Assembly: GCA_003133225.1 (NCBI GenBank)
Contig: PKWL01000105.1
Span: 1 to 61,136 of the forward strand
Length of the DNA: 61,136 bases
From: Janthinobacterium sp.
GTDB taxonomy: Bacteria > Pseudomonadota > Gammaproteobacteria > Burkholderiales > Burkholderiaceae_D
Direction of reading: 5' to 3'
The translations under genes were made by a program, and so were the position numbers. The notes beneath the pieces were generated by a model. It worked only from the letters and a program-made list of their open reading frames with translations, searched no databases and was not told the origin of the DNA. Positions 38,724 through 47,633 of the stretch are shown here, in pieces (the stretch's first letter is position 1; each line of letters opens with the position of its first letter).

Positions 38724-39929
38724 CTATTGCAACGCTTTCTGAACTTCCGTAATTAACAAATTGATGTTGGCGTTTGGATTGGCCGCTACGTTGCGAAACC
38801 ACCGCTGTCTTGCAATCGTAGTCGTCGATGCAGCTCCCACGGGCAGTTGCTTTAGTAGCTTGTCAAATGTTTCTATGTCGTTGGGTCGCCAGACCACTAT
38901 CCCGGTCTGAGGTTCTGTGTACAGCGCGAGACGATGGTCGCCTTTAATAAACGCCGCCAACTGCTCCGCGAGGTCCATGCAGTGCTCAATACGTGCACTG
39001 ATTCCCTGCCGACCCCAAGCGAGCAGCGTCGCCAAAAGGGGAAGCGCAGTTGCACCGTGCGAGCCGAGTACTCCGACATTAGGGACGGCAAGATATGCAC
39101 CACCAAAACTTATGGCTGCATGCGCTTGATCCGTATCGCGAAATAGAACTAGTGCTGATTCCTTCGGCTGGAAAAGCCACTTGTGTGCTGACACCGCTAC
39201 TGAGTCGGCCAACTCAATTCCCGCCAGCCGTTGAGCATGTTTGCTTAGCCGCAATGGTCCTGCCCATGCAGCATCGACATGGGTCCAGGCGGCACGACCC
39301 ACCAGGTCGAGTGAGTCTATGGCGCCTGTGCTCGTTGCACCCGCTGTGAGAACCAAGGCGGTCCGGGTCAAATCGTCTGGCAACGATTCAGCAATTAATG
39401 CACCACTGGGATCACAAGGTAAAGCTCGGAAACGCAGGCCCAAAATATGAGCAGCCTTTCCAATTGAAAGATGCGCATTCTCAGAGGCAACAACCTCATT
39501 GATACCTGCGCATTCCCGCGCTGACCAAAGCGCTGTCAAATTTGCCAGCGTTGATCCCGGAGTCATGTGTCCGCCGGTCATTCCGAAGAATGGCGCAAGC
39601 CAACCGACCACCCGTTGCTCAATGTGACGTGCAACGGGCGCCGTTGCCGGATGCAGTAGGTTTTGGTTCAACGAGGCGTTCCAAAGTGACATCGCCCACG
39701 TGATCCAAGGTGTCGGAGGGTCCATATGCGCAAACGATGACGCTGCGCCGAGGCGTGCTGCACACCCCAATATGCTGGGAGCCAAGAAGTCCATGACAGA
39801 ACTAGAGCCCATCCCCTGTTCAGGTAGAGCGACTGGCAGATCGATGGGATCCACGAAGCCGTAATCTCGGCTCATCAGATTGATTGCATGAAGCAAATTA
39901 TCCGGGTCAATGGAGAAATCTTCGTCCAT
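38724..39929 (-). CDS. PLP-dependent group II decarboxylase-like enzyme
   Basis: 401 residues. The fold-type I PLP enzyme motifs are visible: a glycine-rich phosphate site in GGHMTPGSTLANLTALWSAR (near 120), the Asp that pairs with the pyridine nitrogen in AAWTHVDAAWAGPLRLS (near 215), and the Schiff-base Lys in SVAVSAHKWLFQPKES (near 250). This H-K pair and spacing are typical of glutamate/aromatic-L-amino-acid decarboxylases. The ATG at 39929 with AGGAG 8 nt upstream is preferred to a GTG three codons earlier. Shorter than most group II decarboxylases (about 470), mainly at the C-terminus. No transporter or partner is adjacent, so the amino-acid substrate is open. Confidence 0.8.
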   Translation of the reverse strand: MDEDFSIDPDNLLHAINLMSRDYGFVDPIDLPVALPEQGMGSSSVMDFLAPSILGCAARLGAASSFAHMDPPTPWITWAMSLWNASLNQNLLHPATAPVARHIEQRVVGWLAPFFGMTGGHMTPGSTLANLTALWSARECAGINEVVASENAHLSIGKAAHILGLRFRALPCDPSGALIAESLPDDLTRTALVLTAGATSTGAIDSLDLVGRAAWTHVDAAWAGPLRLSKHAQRLAGIELADSVAVSAHKWLFQPKESALVLFRDTDQAHAAISFGGAYLAVPNVGVLGSHGATALPLLATLLAWGRQGISARIEHCMDLAEQLAAFIKGDHRLALYTEPQTGIVVWRPNDIETFDKLLKQLPVGAASTTTIARQRWFRNVAANPNANINLLITEVQKALQ

Positions 39930-40361
39930 CCAACTCACTCCTTTTATTGGTTCAAAGACTCATTGTAAAGATTTGAACGTGTGCAAAGGCTGGTCGGCAA
40001 AATTGAATGGCCCGAGTCAGTCTGGAGCGAATAGTCGACGGAAATTCTCGGCCGTCCAGTTGCGCTGCGCCGCTGACGATCACGGCGCGTCGCCCTCTTA
40101 CGACTTGGTCCGTCGTCTGGCAAATTGCCCCATCTGGCCGTAGCTCCAATTTCCCAGTCTAAACCGAATGACATCTTACGGTGCGCCGCTGATATTCGCG
40201 GCGCGCCGATCATCGCAGCAAACGACTCTGAGCGTCAGTGGCTTTTCCCTTATGCGGCCGTACAAATTCGACAACGATACTCAATGAAGTCCTTGGCAAG
40301 CCGTTGTTGTCAACGACTAGCTATGAGCCGAAATGCCTGCGCTTTTTTTGCCAACGGATCT
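39930..40361. other. gap between PLP enzyme and acetyltransferase genes
   Basis: No credible gene. A compact hairpin GCGCCGC-N8-GCGGCGC lies near 40180-40202. The AT-rich stretch close to 39945-39980 may hold the promoter of the minus-strand PLP gene. Nothing else stands out. Confidence 0.35.
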
Positions 40362-41048
40362 CTACCGCACTGGCCGTCGTCGCAGTACGTGCAACGTCTT
40401 GCGAACGGTAAAGCCTAGCCTTTCATACAGCGATATCGCGGAGGCGTTCGTTTGCTTAACGTGCAAAAATGGTGTCTCGCCGCGTAAAATAGCGGCATGC
40501 ATAAGTCGCCATATCAGGAACTTGGCTAGGCCCCGTCCTCTGGCCTCCGGCAGTGTGCATATTGCACTGAGCTCTACATATCCTGGCGGTCGCATACGCT
40601 CACCTGCCATCGCGATTAATCGACCATTTTCTCGAATACCGACGTAGAGTCCCAGTTCGGGCGTTCTTTGGGCGAAGGGGCCGGGCTCTGTCAGCGAAAC
40701 CAGATCAAGCATTTGCGGAAGATCCGACGCTGTCAAGATAGATATATCGGGAGATTCTGTTGCCTGCCTGGACGCTTTGGAACCGGCAATCATTTGGACG
40801 AGCGGGAAATCGTCAACGTGTTCCCAACCAACAGGTAACGATTCCACCGATGGTCGGAACAAACGGGCCAAAGCATCTGCCGGCAGGTGGACGGCAAGAT
40901 CAGCATAGGCAGCATCCGATGCTTCAGCAATGGCCGAAAACGGTGAAACATTTGGCCGATAATGCAAAGCTTTCCCATGTCCGATGGAAAATTTGGCGTG
41001 GGGCCCAGACAGGGAGCTCCATACAGGATCATCTAGTGGATGTTGCAT
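40362..41048 (-). CDS. GNAT N-acetyltransferase (FR47-like)
   Basis: 228 residues from the ATG at 41048; the frame is open to 41228, but family members begin near MQHPLDDPVWSSLSGPHAKF. No ribosome site is clear for either. The acetyl-CoA loop is ICTLPEARGRGLAKFLIWRL (about 166-185), followed by ETPFLHVKQTNASAISLYER and LGFTVRKTLHVL, the typical GNAT end. Residues 150-170 (AGERMRPPGYVELSAICTLP) match the FR47 subfamily. Substrate unknown; such proteins often modify small amines or amino acids. Confidence 0.82.
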   Translation of the reverse strand: MQHPLDDPVWSSLSGPHAKFSIGHGKALHYRPNVSPFSAIAEASDAAYADLAVHLPADALARLFRPSVESLPVGWEHVDDFPLVQMIAGSKASRQATESPDISILTASDLPQMLDLVSLTEPGPFAQRTPELGLYVGIRENGRLIAMAGERMRPPGYVELSAICTLPEARGRGLAKFLIWRLMHAAILRGETPFLHVKQTNASAISLYERLGFTVRKTLHVLRRRPVR

Positions 41049-41427
41049 GCGTTGGTTTGAACTCGAACAGGTTGTTGGGTCGAAACGTTCTTGGCGTGCG
41101 AAGACCGGATCGAAGTATGCAGCAGAAACTAAATTAACAACACAGACATTTGGCGATGGCCGTACATCCATATTTGCCGGAGAAATGGCAGCTGTCGGGA
41201 ACATTCTCCACTGACCGCAATTGGCCAACTAGCGCCATTCCCGGTGCACCTACCTCGTAACTCACCAGGTCATTTAATGCCAACGGCAGGACAGGATCCC
41301 TGACTGACGCATTTCCTGACCATCAAGTTCGCCCCTAGCTGCTATTGACACGATGTCACCCATTCGAAAGTAACGGAAACGGTGCCGATGCCGTCACGGA
41401 ATTGACCAACATTGGGCCACAATTGCC
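41049..41427. other. gap upstream of acetyltransferase gene
   Basis: About 380 bases between two minus-strand genes. The first 180 are open in the acetyltransferase frame but show no conserved sequence. The remaining bases hold no gene, repeat or terminator that I can support. Confidence 0.35.
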
Positions 41428-41742
41428 TCACAATCCACCGTGAAATCGCCCAAATGCATGGGCAAGCGTGAGCGCCATGATCAAGATTCCAGATCCGAAA
41501 ACAAGCACATGGCTTGTCTTGCGCAGATCGAAGGTCCCAATGCGGCAGACGAGAACGTACCCGACCGCAAGATTAAAAAAGCCCCAAAGAACATTGACCG
41601 TCGATGAAGAGAGGCCCTGCCCCGGCGGTGAAGCGAAGGGGCTCTGGAAAGCGGACCCGGAAATACCGTTGCCGAAATGAGGGATTGCATTCGCTAGAAA
41701 TGCCCCCGCGAAAAAGTAGGCAATGTAATGGTACCAACGCAT
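41428..41742 (-). CDS. small integral membrane protein
   Basis: 104 residues with three or four hydrophobic helices: YHYIAYFFAGAFLANAIPHF at the start, VNVLWGFFNLAVGYVLVCRI in the middle and VFGSGILIMALTLAHAFGRF at the end. The start at 41742 (MRWYHY) is preferred over an in-frame ATG four codons upstream because GGAG lies 6 nt before it. The loop NAIPHFGNGISGSAFQSPFA resembles a family of uncharacterised bacterial membrane proteins. No function can be given; no operon partner. Confidence 0.6.
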   Translation of the reverse strand: MRWYHYIAYFFAGAFLANAIPHFGNGISGSAFQSPFASPPGQGLSSSTVNVLWGFFNLAVGYVLVCRIGTFDLRKTSHVLVFGSGILIMALTLAHAFGRFHGGL

Positions 41743-42303
41743 GATCTTCTCCATTGTGAAAGGTCTACCAGAATCAGTCCGAAATACTTGCCAAACATTG
41801 ATCAGATTGGCCGAATGCGCGAAGGTCTCTTCATGGCCGGACGCACGTCGACTCGGCGACCTGAATGCCGCTGTCAATCTGCACCGGCCGGTCGATAGTG
41901 TACTCGAAATGCATGCCTCATAGCCCCAGCTAACGCCGGCGCTGCCGCACATTCGGCGCGCGCAAACTGAGCGCCCATTCATCGCATAGGAGTTACTCAC
42001 GCCGGGTCCATCTCGCGCGATGGTGATGCAACAGAAAACGCAACAAGTGCAATTTGAAATCACGGCCGCGACGCGGCAGAATAGCAGAACGTATCAGATT
42101 GGATTTCGGCGGCTGCGTTAAAGACGAACTGTTATTTATTCCAAAGCTGCATACAAAAATCACCATACCTGTCAATGCGGCAATATGCGAGAATCGTCCA
42201 TCGCTGGATGGCCGACATCAGCCTGGACCCGTCCGGCGCCCATACCATGCGCCGAGCGAAACCGACTTAGATCTATCGGAGAACCAAAAATCTGCGCCCG
42301 ATC
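41743..42303. other. gap between membrane protein and PEP-CTERM genes
   Basis: About 560 bases with no supportable gene. A plus-strand phrase RRLGDLNAAVNLHRP near 41850 faintly recalls the end of a TnpB transposase, but it is too short to call. Bases 42030-42160 are AT-richer and may hold the promoter for the membrane protein. No terminator was found after the PEP-CTERM stop. Confidence 0.3.
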
Positions 42304-43806
42304 TCAAGCAGTCCCGCGACGGCGCGAAATGAAACCGACAAGAGCCAGACCGGCCAACAACAAGGCATTGGTTGCCGGTTCGGGGACGGCGACCGGGGCC
42401 AGCGCAAGGCCGCGAATCAAGGTCAGCCCGGTAGGATCCGTAAAGAGCGTTGTGAATTGTTCGCCGCCCACCTGGGACAGCGAAGTCGCGCTCAGGGTGT
42501 CCGTGATTTCATACAGATAGCTTTGCGAAAGCTCATTTAGCCCGTAGCTCGTGGCAAACAATTCGACCTGGCCATTAACCACCAGATCGGTTAGTCCCAA
42601 CAGGCCCGTCACGCCAGGTGCCATTGGCGCGCTAGAGTTGGCCTGGTCGTTGTTTACCAGATTTAAGCCATTCACGAGATCATAGTCGAGAATCCAGGAC
42701 CCGTTGGTCAGCACCCATTTCTGCAACCCGCCTTCGCCCAACGCCGCCTTGTCGACGTTGCCGTTCTTCGGCTGGCCGCTATCGGCGACGTACATGACCG
42801 TAGGGCTGGCAAAGACATACTGCTCCGGGCTGAGGTAGACAAAATTGCCGATGCGGGCGTTGTTAACCCCGTTTGCCGTGGCCGCAGTCAGGTTGACCGA
42901 TCCATTGTTGCCGCCTAAAGATAAGGGACTAGCAGGCGGTATGATGTGGGTCGTGACCAGACCTGTTGCGGAAGTCGGCAAGCCGCCGCCGGCATTCGTT
43001 AGCGAACTGACATTGGTGAAGTTTTGACTGCCACTGCCTGGCGGGTTCTGATCGCGCGAGGCATACAGTGTGTTGCCGCTGCCAGTGTTGAGAATCGAGA
43101 CCGCGCGGGTATCCGTGCTGTTATCAATCGCGGTCGCGGTGGTGGCGCCGAGAGCGGCGTAAAACACGCCTTGGGTCGGATCAGTCTTGCTGCTCGCCTG
43201 ACCGGAGACATAGAAAGTGGATCCATCAACGGTTGCCACGCTGCGCGGATTGTTCTGGTTAAATACGCCTGTCAGGGCGGTGCTGGTATCGACGCTTCCA
43301 TTCGCGCCTATCAACGCCACGACGCGAGCCACCGTGGCGACGGGGGTTCCCGTCTGATTGGCCAACGTGAGGCTCGTGCTTTGGCCTAGTGCTGCCGTAC
43401 CATAGGTAGATAGCGGGGCCGAGTTGAACGTCGTGGCGTTCACGCCGTATCCCATGACGGTCAAGTACTGTCCGTTCACGCTCCTTTGCAGCAATCCTTC
43501 CGAGGCCGACCCATACTCTCCGGAGATCGCGGAATTGCTGCCGCTGCCTGTTTGAGGCAGGGTAAGCGTACCGACCGACACCGCACTGGTGCCGTTTGCG
43601 CCGAGGGAGAATTCTTGCAATACGATGGGCGCAGCCGTGTCGAGGCCGCCACCGTTGTAGGAGGAGACCGTGCTTATCACGAGGTCACCCGCGGTAAACA
43701 TGGAAATGGGTCCTGCCATAGCCGACTGGGCGACTACAAGCGCTCCGATACATAAGGCGGCGGCCGGCATTGACGGGTAAAACATAAATTGACGACGAGC
43801 TTGCAT
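42304..43806 (-). CDS. PEP-CTERM sorting domain protein, secreted
   Basis: 500 residues. The N-terminus is a signal peptide (AAALCIGALVVAQSAMA, cleaved near residue 31) and the C-terminus is a textbook PEP-CTERM tail: VPEPATNALLLAGLALVGF then SRRRG. That tail is cut by an exosortase during export to the surface in EPS-producing bacteria. The body is low in charge and rich in Gly, Ser, Thr, Ala and Asn, with beta-propeller-like repeats, as expected for an extracellular matrix protein. GGAG lies 8 nt before the ATG. A sigma-54 promoter lies 105 nt upstream. The exosortase genes are elsewhere in the genome. Function beyond surface attachment or floc/biofilm matrix is unknown. Confidence 0.9.
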   Translation of the reverse strand: MQARRQFMFYPSMPAAALCIGALVVAQSAMAGPISMFTAGDLVISTVSSYNGGGLDTAAPIVLQEFSLGANGTSAVSVGTLTLPQTGSGSNSAISGEYGSASEGLLQRSVNGQYLTVMGYGVNATTFNSAPLSTYGTAALGQSTSLTLANQTGTPVATVARVVALIGANGSVDTSTALTGVFNQNNPRSVATVDGSTFYVSGQASSKTDPTQGVFYAALGATTATAIDNSTDTRAVSILNTGSGNTLYASRDQNPPGSGSQNFTNVSSLTNAGGGLPTSATGLVTTHIIPPASPLSLGGNNGSVNLTAATANGVNNARIGNFVYLSPEQYVFASPTVMYVADSGQPKNGNVDKAALGEGGLQKWVLTNGSWILDYDLVNGLNLVNNDQANSSAPMAPGVTGLLGLTDLVVNGQVELFATSYGLNELSQSYLYEITDTLSATSLSQVGGEQFTTLFTDPTGLTLIRGLALAPVAVPEPATNALLLAGLALVGFISRRRGTA

Positions 43807-43910
43807 TAATGTTTCTCCATTGGCTTGTAACTCGATGGGTAATATTTCTGACTCTCATACCAGAGCGAGAAAAATTTAGCGCCTCCGCCACTGGGTCGGA
43901 TTAATGCCAA

Positions 43911-43927
43911 CGCAAAGACTGTGCCAA
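43911..43927 (-). promoter_or_regulatory. sigma-54 promoter of the PEP-CTERM gene
   Basis: On the minus strand the sequence is TTGGCACAGTCTTTGCG: the invariant GG and GC are separated by exactly 10 bases and both half sites match the consensus TGGCAC-N5-TTGC. Transcription would begin near 43899, leaving a leader of about 93 nt. PEP-CTERM/exosortase systems in floc-forming betaproteobacteria are known to depend on RpoN and the PrsK/PrsR two-component pair, so the site is functionally apt. An upstream activator site was not identified. Confidence 0.75.
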
Positions 43928-44563
43928 TGGCTAGCTCGCGAGCATAATTTCATTCACGAAAGTTCACCAAACATAATGTCTGCGAGTGCCACGGTCGGTG
44001 TAAAAGGCATGTCGATGTAAAAAATTCTGACATGACTCTGAGGCCGCTCGGTATTCCCGTGATACGGTGCAGGGCAATGCAAACTTTGCATCTGCTGGCA
44101 CTGGAACCTATCGCGAAAACCGCAGCCGGCCCGAACTCGTATGGGTTCAGACCCGAGCTCAAAAGCCAACGGGGGGAGCAATGCTTCACAGCTCGCTGAG
44201 CAAACAAATAGTACGGACAAATCAATTTTGCTAGCGTTCCGGCGGCCTCTCGGCCCCTCGGTTTTTCATGTTTCAGTCATAACATTAAGAACTACGCATC
44301 AATTTATTTGGGCTCACAAAATTCTTAAAAAATTTCCGCATGGAAAACTTTTAGTTTAAAATTCACCAATTGCAACCTCCTACTCCAAGATAAACGCTGA
44401 CCCGACCGGAAACAGAGTTTCTCAACCCGATTTCAAGCCCAACTGGGATGAAGCGCTTGCGATACGCGATCAGCCTACTTGAACTACTGGAGCGGTTCGC
44501 GACAACTGTGCCACGGCGCGACGCCGTCGGTTTGAGCGCTAAAAAGGGAAAGGAAGTGCTGCG
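43928..44563. other. intergenic region between divergent PEP-CTERM and DUF1566 genes
   Basis: About 640 bases beyond the sigma-54 promoter. Bases 44240-44400 are AT-rich and probably include the promoter of the plus-strand lipoprotein gene. The middle part (44040-44200) has small GC-rich inverted segments but no recognised riboswitch, RNA gene or open frame with a ribosome site. Enhancer sites for a sigma-54 activator would be expected here. Confidence 0.4.
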
Positions 44564-46162
44564 ATGGACGCGATCAAGTCTCTGATTTCTATTCTATGTG
44601 TCGGTTTGCTGGCGGGATGTGGTGGCGGTGGTGGCGGCGGAATGACCACGCCGAATCTACCGCCGCCGACTAATACTGTAAGCGGCATCGTCACCTTCAA
44701 GGGTGCGCCCTTGTCCGGTGCGACCGTGATTGCGTACAGCACCAATTCGAATGTTGTGTTCGCTACAACGACCACCGATGCAAACGGCAACTACAGCGTG
44801 TCAGGTTTGGGAACCGGGTGCACTAGTTGCACGCCCGATTACCAATTTTTTGTCAGCAAGGCCGGTTACGCGTTCTCACCTTATCTGTCCAGCCCGAGCG
44901 GTAGCCGGGCCGGCTGGCTGTTTGATCCGGTGCCACAAAACTGGTACTTAAATCCCGGGGCCGCCCTGACTCGCGCCGGCTATAACGGCGCGTTTACCAA
45001 TTCCAACGGCGGCGCCGGCATCATATTTAGCGTGATCAACTTTATGTCGGTAGCCAACCACCCTGTAAGCGGCGCCGATTTCACCGCCTATGACGGCAGC
45101 AATCCGCCGGCGAGCCTGCCGGCAAGCGGTCAGCAGATAATTTATGTTGCCGGTGATGATGCGTCGGTGCACAAGGGTATTGCCTGGACCGCGACGCGCT
45201 TTGTCGACAATCAGAACGGCACGGTGACCGATAACCTCACCGGGCTGATCTGGCTGAAAAACGCAGGCTGCTTCGCGCCCACGGTATGGGCCACCGCCTT
45301 GGCCGACGTCAATCAACTGGCCAGCGGTGCCTGCGGCCTGAACGACGGATCGACGGCGGGGCAGTGGCGGCTTCCCAACATCATCGAGCTTGAAAGCCGG
45401 GTGGACGAATCTGCCAGCAATCCCGCCGTGACGGCAGGCAGCCCGTTCATCAATGTCTCCAACGGCATTTACTGGTCTTCCACCGGCTATTACGGCGGCG
45501 AGGCGGCCGGCGCCAACTTTACCACCGCCGCATGGGCCATACGCTTTAGCGACGGGCGCTACATCAATGACAGCGTCAGTAATAACATGAAAACATCGAG
45601 CAACGCGGTGTGGGCGGTCAAGGGCAACGGTGGCGGCGCAATCCAGTTAGCGTCAACAGGCTACTATGTTCCCTCCGGGCCTGGCGACGACGGCACCGTG
45701 CAGGCCGGCGCACCGCTCCCCGCGCCGCGCATGCGCGACAACGGCAACGGCACGGTGACCGACACCGTTGCCGGCTTGATCTGGATGAAACAGGCCGATT
45801 GCATCAACCAGCCGTGGGCGGCAGCGGTGGCGGCGGTCAAGACTTTGGCCAGCGGTCAATGCGGACTCACGGACGGTTCCGTAGCGGGCAGTTGGCGTAT
45901 GCCCAACCGCAAGGAAATGCAGAGCCTAGCCGACCGGGCGCAAAACAATCAGGCGCTCTATTTCAACGAGTCGTTTGTGAGCGGCAGCACGAGCCTGCCT
46001 TCGCAGCCGGCGATTTTTAACAACATGGTGGGCTTTAACTACTACTGGACTTCCACCACCGACGCCGCCAACACAGGGCTTGCGTGGACGGTGTTCAGTT
46101 GCGACTGGGGTGTGTATGATATCAACAAAACCGTAGCGGGCTACACCCTGGCGGTGCGCTGA
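44564..46162 (+). CDS. DUF1566 (Lcl C-terminal domain) lipoprotein, two-repeat
   Basis: 532 residues. The signal peptide ends in lipobox LLAGC (Cys19), directly followed by seven Gly residues, an unusually long flexible linker. A Ig-like carboxypeptidase-regulatory segment follows (VSGIVTFKGAPLSGATVIAY, DANGNYSVSGLG). Then come two Lcl/DUF1566 modules: FVDNQNGTVTDNLTGLIWLK with WRLPNIIELESRVD, and RDNGNGTVTDTVAGLIWMKQ with WRMPNRKEMQSLAD, each ending in a Y-W-S/T-S-T motif. Such proteins are cell-surface or periplasmic and of unknown role; the namesake is a Legionella collagen-like adhesin. AAAGGAAG precedes the ATG. Terminated by a strong hairpin. Confidence 0.85.
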   Translation: MDAIKSLISILCVGLLAGCGGGGGGGMTTPNLPPPTNTVSGIVTFKGAPLSGATVIAYSTNSNVVFATTTTDANGNYSVSGLGTGCTSCTPDYQFFVSKAGYAFSPYLSSPSGSRAGWLFDPVPQNWYLNPGAALTRAGYNGAFTNSNGGAGIIFSVINFMSVANHPVSGADFTAYDGSNPPASLPASGQQIIYVAGDDASVHKGIAWTATRFVDNQNGTVTDNLTGLIWLKNAGCFAPTVWATALADVNQLASGACGLNDGSTAGQWRLPNIIELESRVDESASNPAVTAGSPFINVSNGIYWSSTGYYGGEAAGANFTTAAWAIRFSDGRYINDSVSNNMKTSSNAVWAVKGNGGGAIQLASTGYYVPSGPGDDGTVQAGAPLPAPRMRDNGNGTVTDTVAGLIWMKQADCINQPWAAAVAAVKTLASGQCGLTDGSVAGSWRMPNRKEMQSLADRAQNNQALYFNESFVSGSTSLPSQPAIFNNMVGFNYYWTSTTDAANTGLAWTVFSCDWGVYDINKTVAGYTLAVR

Positions 46163-46198
46163 GGTCGCTGCATATATCTTTGCAGCAAGCTTGAAAGC

Positions 46199-46227
46199 GA
46201 ACAAGGGGCTGCGCCTTGTTCTTTGTT
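46199..46227 (+). terminator. Rho-independent terminator of the DUF1566 gene
   Basis: GAACAAGG (46199-46206), loop GGCTGCG, CCTTGTTC (46214-46221), then TTTGTT. Eight perfect pairs and a T-rich tail. A second small hairpin, GCTGCA..TGCAGC, precedes it at 46167-46186, right after the stop codon. Confidence 0.75.
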
Positions 46228-46317
46228 ACAACGGCGGGGCATGGCCCCAGGGTCAAGGTCGAATTGCGCCAGATTTTCGTCTACGGCCGCCCGCTACAAA
46301 TAATATCGACTCGTCGC

Positions 46318-46599
46318 CTAGGATTCCGCATCATCGCTGGCAGCCTTGAACAGTTCCTCAAGGGGATTGGGCTTCTTTTGGGTGCGCGCGACACCTCGAC
46401 GGCCTGAAAATTCGTCTTCTATGTTGTCGCGGAAATAGCTCCACGCCGAACCTGAGGTTGACAGCCGGCGCCAGACCTCGGTCCCGACACCCGCATAATC
46501 TATCGCGCTTCCATCGTCGAATTCGACCCGTAGCATACGCTCTCGCGGTTCATATCCGATAGCACGTAGTTTCCCGGCATTGATGCGCTTCATCTCCAT
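46318..46599 (-). CDS. KTSC domain protein
   Basis: 93 residues from the ATG at 46599 with AGGAGG 6 nt upstream. The sequence KLRAIGYEPRERMLRVEFDD, then a Y-x-x-V segment (IDYAGVGTEVWRRLSTSGSA) and WSYFRDNIEDEF match the KTSC domain, named for its conserved Lys-Thr-Ser-Cys-type residues and thought to bind nucleic acid or act as a small adaptor. The usual S-x-G-x-F/Y end is present as SGSAWSYF. A basic C-terminal tail (GRRGVARTQKKPNP) is added. No operon partner; function unknown. Confidence 0.75.
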   Translation of the reverse strand: MEMKRINAGKLRAIGYEPRERMLRVEFDDGSAIDYAGVGTEVWRRLSTSGSAWSYFRDNIEDEFSGRRGVARTQKKPNPLEELFKAASDDAES

Positions 46600-47073
46600 G
46601 ACTGCCTCCTGCATATACGTGTTGTGTTCTACGGGCTCATATGGCGATAAAAATGTTCGTCATTGCGGTTCGAGCAAGTAAATCGATAACGCCGAACCAA
46701 TGACGGCGCGCCGGCACATCGTCCAATGTCTGTTCCTGGCCGATTGTACTCGGTCACTGGGAGACCTCGCAAAGGGAGCGTCCCTGTATGCACTGCTGTC
46801 AGTCGCCGTGCGTCGCCGATCGACGCTTGACGACCGATTGCAGACATTTCCAACACGCCCCCGTGGCACAGGCTATCCCCCTTGGCTCAATGGGCGAGGC
46901 ACATTCGTTCGATATCGAGCAGGGGGCGCCGAAAAGCCTGGCCTTGTCACTAGCGGATGCAAATTGATAGTGCAGCGATTGAAAACTGATGCACGCCGCA
47001 GGCGCTCTCCAGCGGCTTTCCGGAAGGTTTGTTGAGGCAGGAAAAGCCAGTCGCTCGGTGCCCGAGCAACCCA
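46600..47073. other. gap before istB relic
   Basis: Roughly 470 bases without a gene that can be supported. Both strands contain short frames that look like degraded coding sequence. The segment just before 47074 would be the istA/istB junction if the insertion sequence had been complete, but no IstA motif could be seen. Confidence 0.3.
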
Positions 47074-47330
47074 TGAGTGACGCGCATTGCAGGCTTCCCA
47101 GCGATCAAAACTCTGGAACTAGTTCAACCACGAGTTCGCCAAGAGCGTTCAGCGCAGCCAGATCGAGGAGTGGGCCGGACTCTTCGTCAAGCGCATCGAG
47201 AACGTCGTACTGGTAGCCCCAGCGGCGAGGGCAAAACGCACCCGGCGGTGGCGCTCGGTTACAATCCGACTCAGGCCGGCATTAAGACGCTTCATAACGA
47301 CGCCCGACCTCCTGCTAACGACGACGCCAC
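47074..47330 (+). pseudogene. IS21-family IstB ATPase relic
   Basis: Three frames together give a good IstB core: GFPAIKTLE, then SQIEEWAGLFVKRIENVVLV, then the Walker A block SGEGKTHPAVALGYNPTQAG IKT (normally GPSGEGKTHLAVALGYNATQ), then FITTPDLLL. Each step needs a frame change, so the gene is dead. Only about 85 of 250 residues remain. IstB is the helper ATPase of IS21 transposition; the IstA transposase is absent. Confidence 0.7.
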
Positions 47331-47439
47331 CTCGTGGCGGCAACACCGGGCGCTCCTGCTCGCTGGCCTCACACTGCACTGTGCCGCCTTGGCGCCCCTG
47401 CCGATGGCGGGCGCCAACGACGGCAGCGCCGAGCTTGCC

Positions 47440-47593
47440 CGCATGGGAACTGATCCTACTGGCGCGTGCTGGCGATCCAGTGTATTTCAGCTTGTCAGCC
47501 TCCGGTTTGTTGTCCGGGATTATCTTCTTCAGTGAACGGCTGACAGGGGTGGCGCTGCTGGCCGTTGTCATTCGGGTGACGCCTGGTGTATAA
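47440..47593 (+). pseudogene. possible DMT/EamA transporter C-terminal relic
   Basis: A frame ending at 47593 reads VYFSLSASGLLSGIIFFSER then LTGVALLAVVIRVTPGV. The G-E/S-R-L-T at the start of the last helix with a following run of small hydrophobic residues is the pattern at the end of EamA-type permeases (usual LFGERLT...LL.G..LV.AGV). Only the last two helices are present. Weak evidence; it may be chance. Confidence 0.3.
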
Positions 47594-47633
47594 GCAGCCT
47601 CGCAGGCACCGCCGCTTCCACGGATTTGGCGAG

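Noticed and set aside
41741..41923. Possible TnpB end (LGDLNAAVNLHR)
   Set aside because: Only about 12 residues resemble the motif and no zinc-ribbon cysteines precede it.
44040..44200. Possible riboswitch in the PEP-CTERM/DUF1566 gap
   Set aside because: Small inverted segments exist, but no conserved riboswitch core could be matched by eye.
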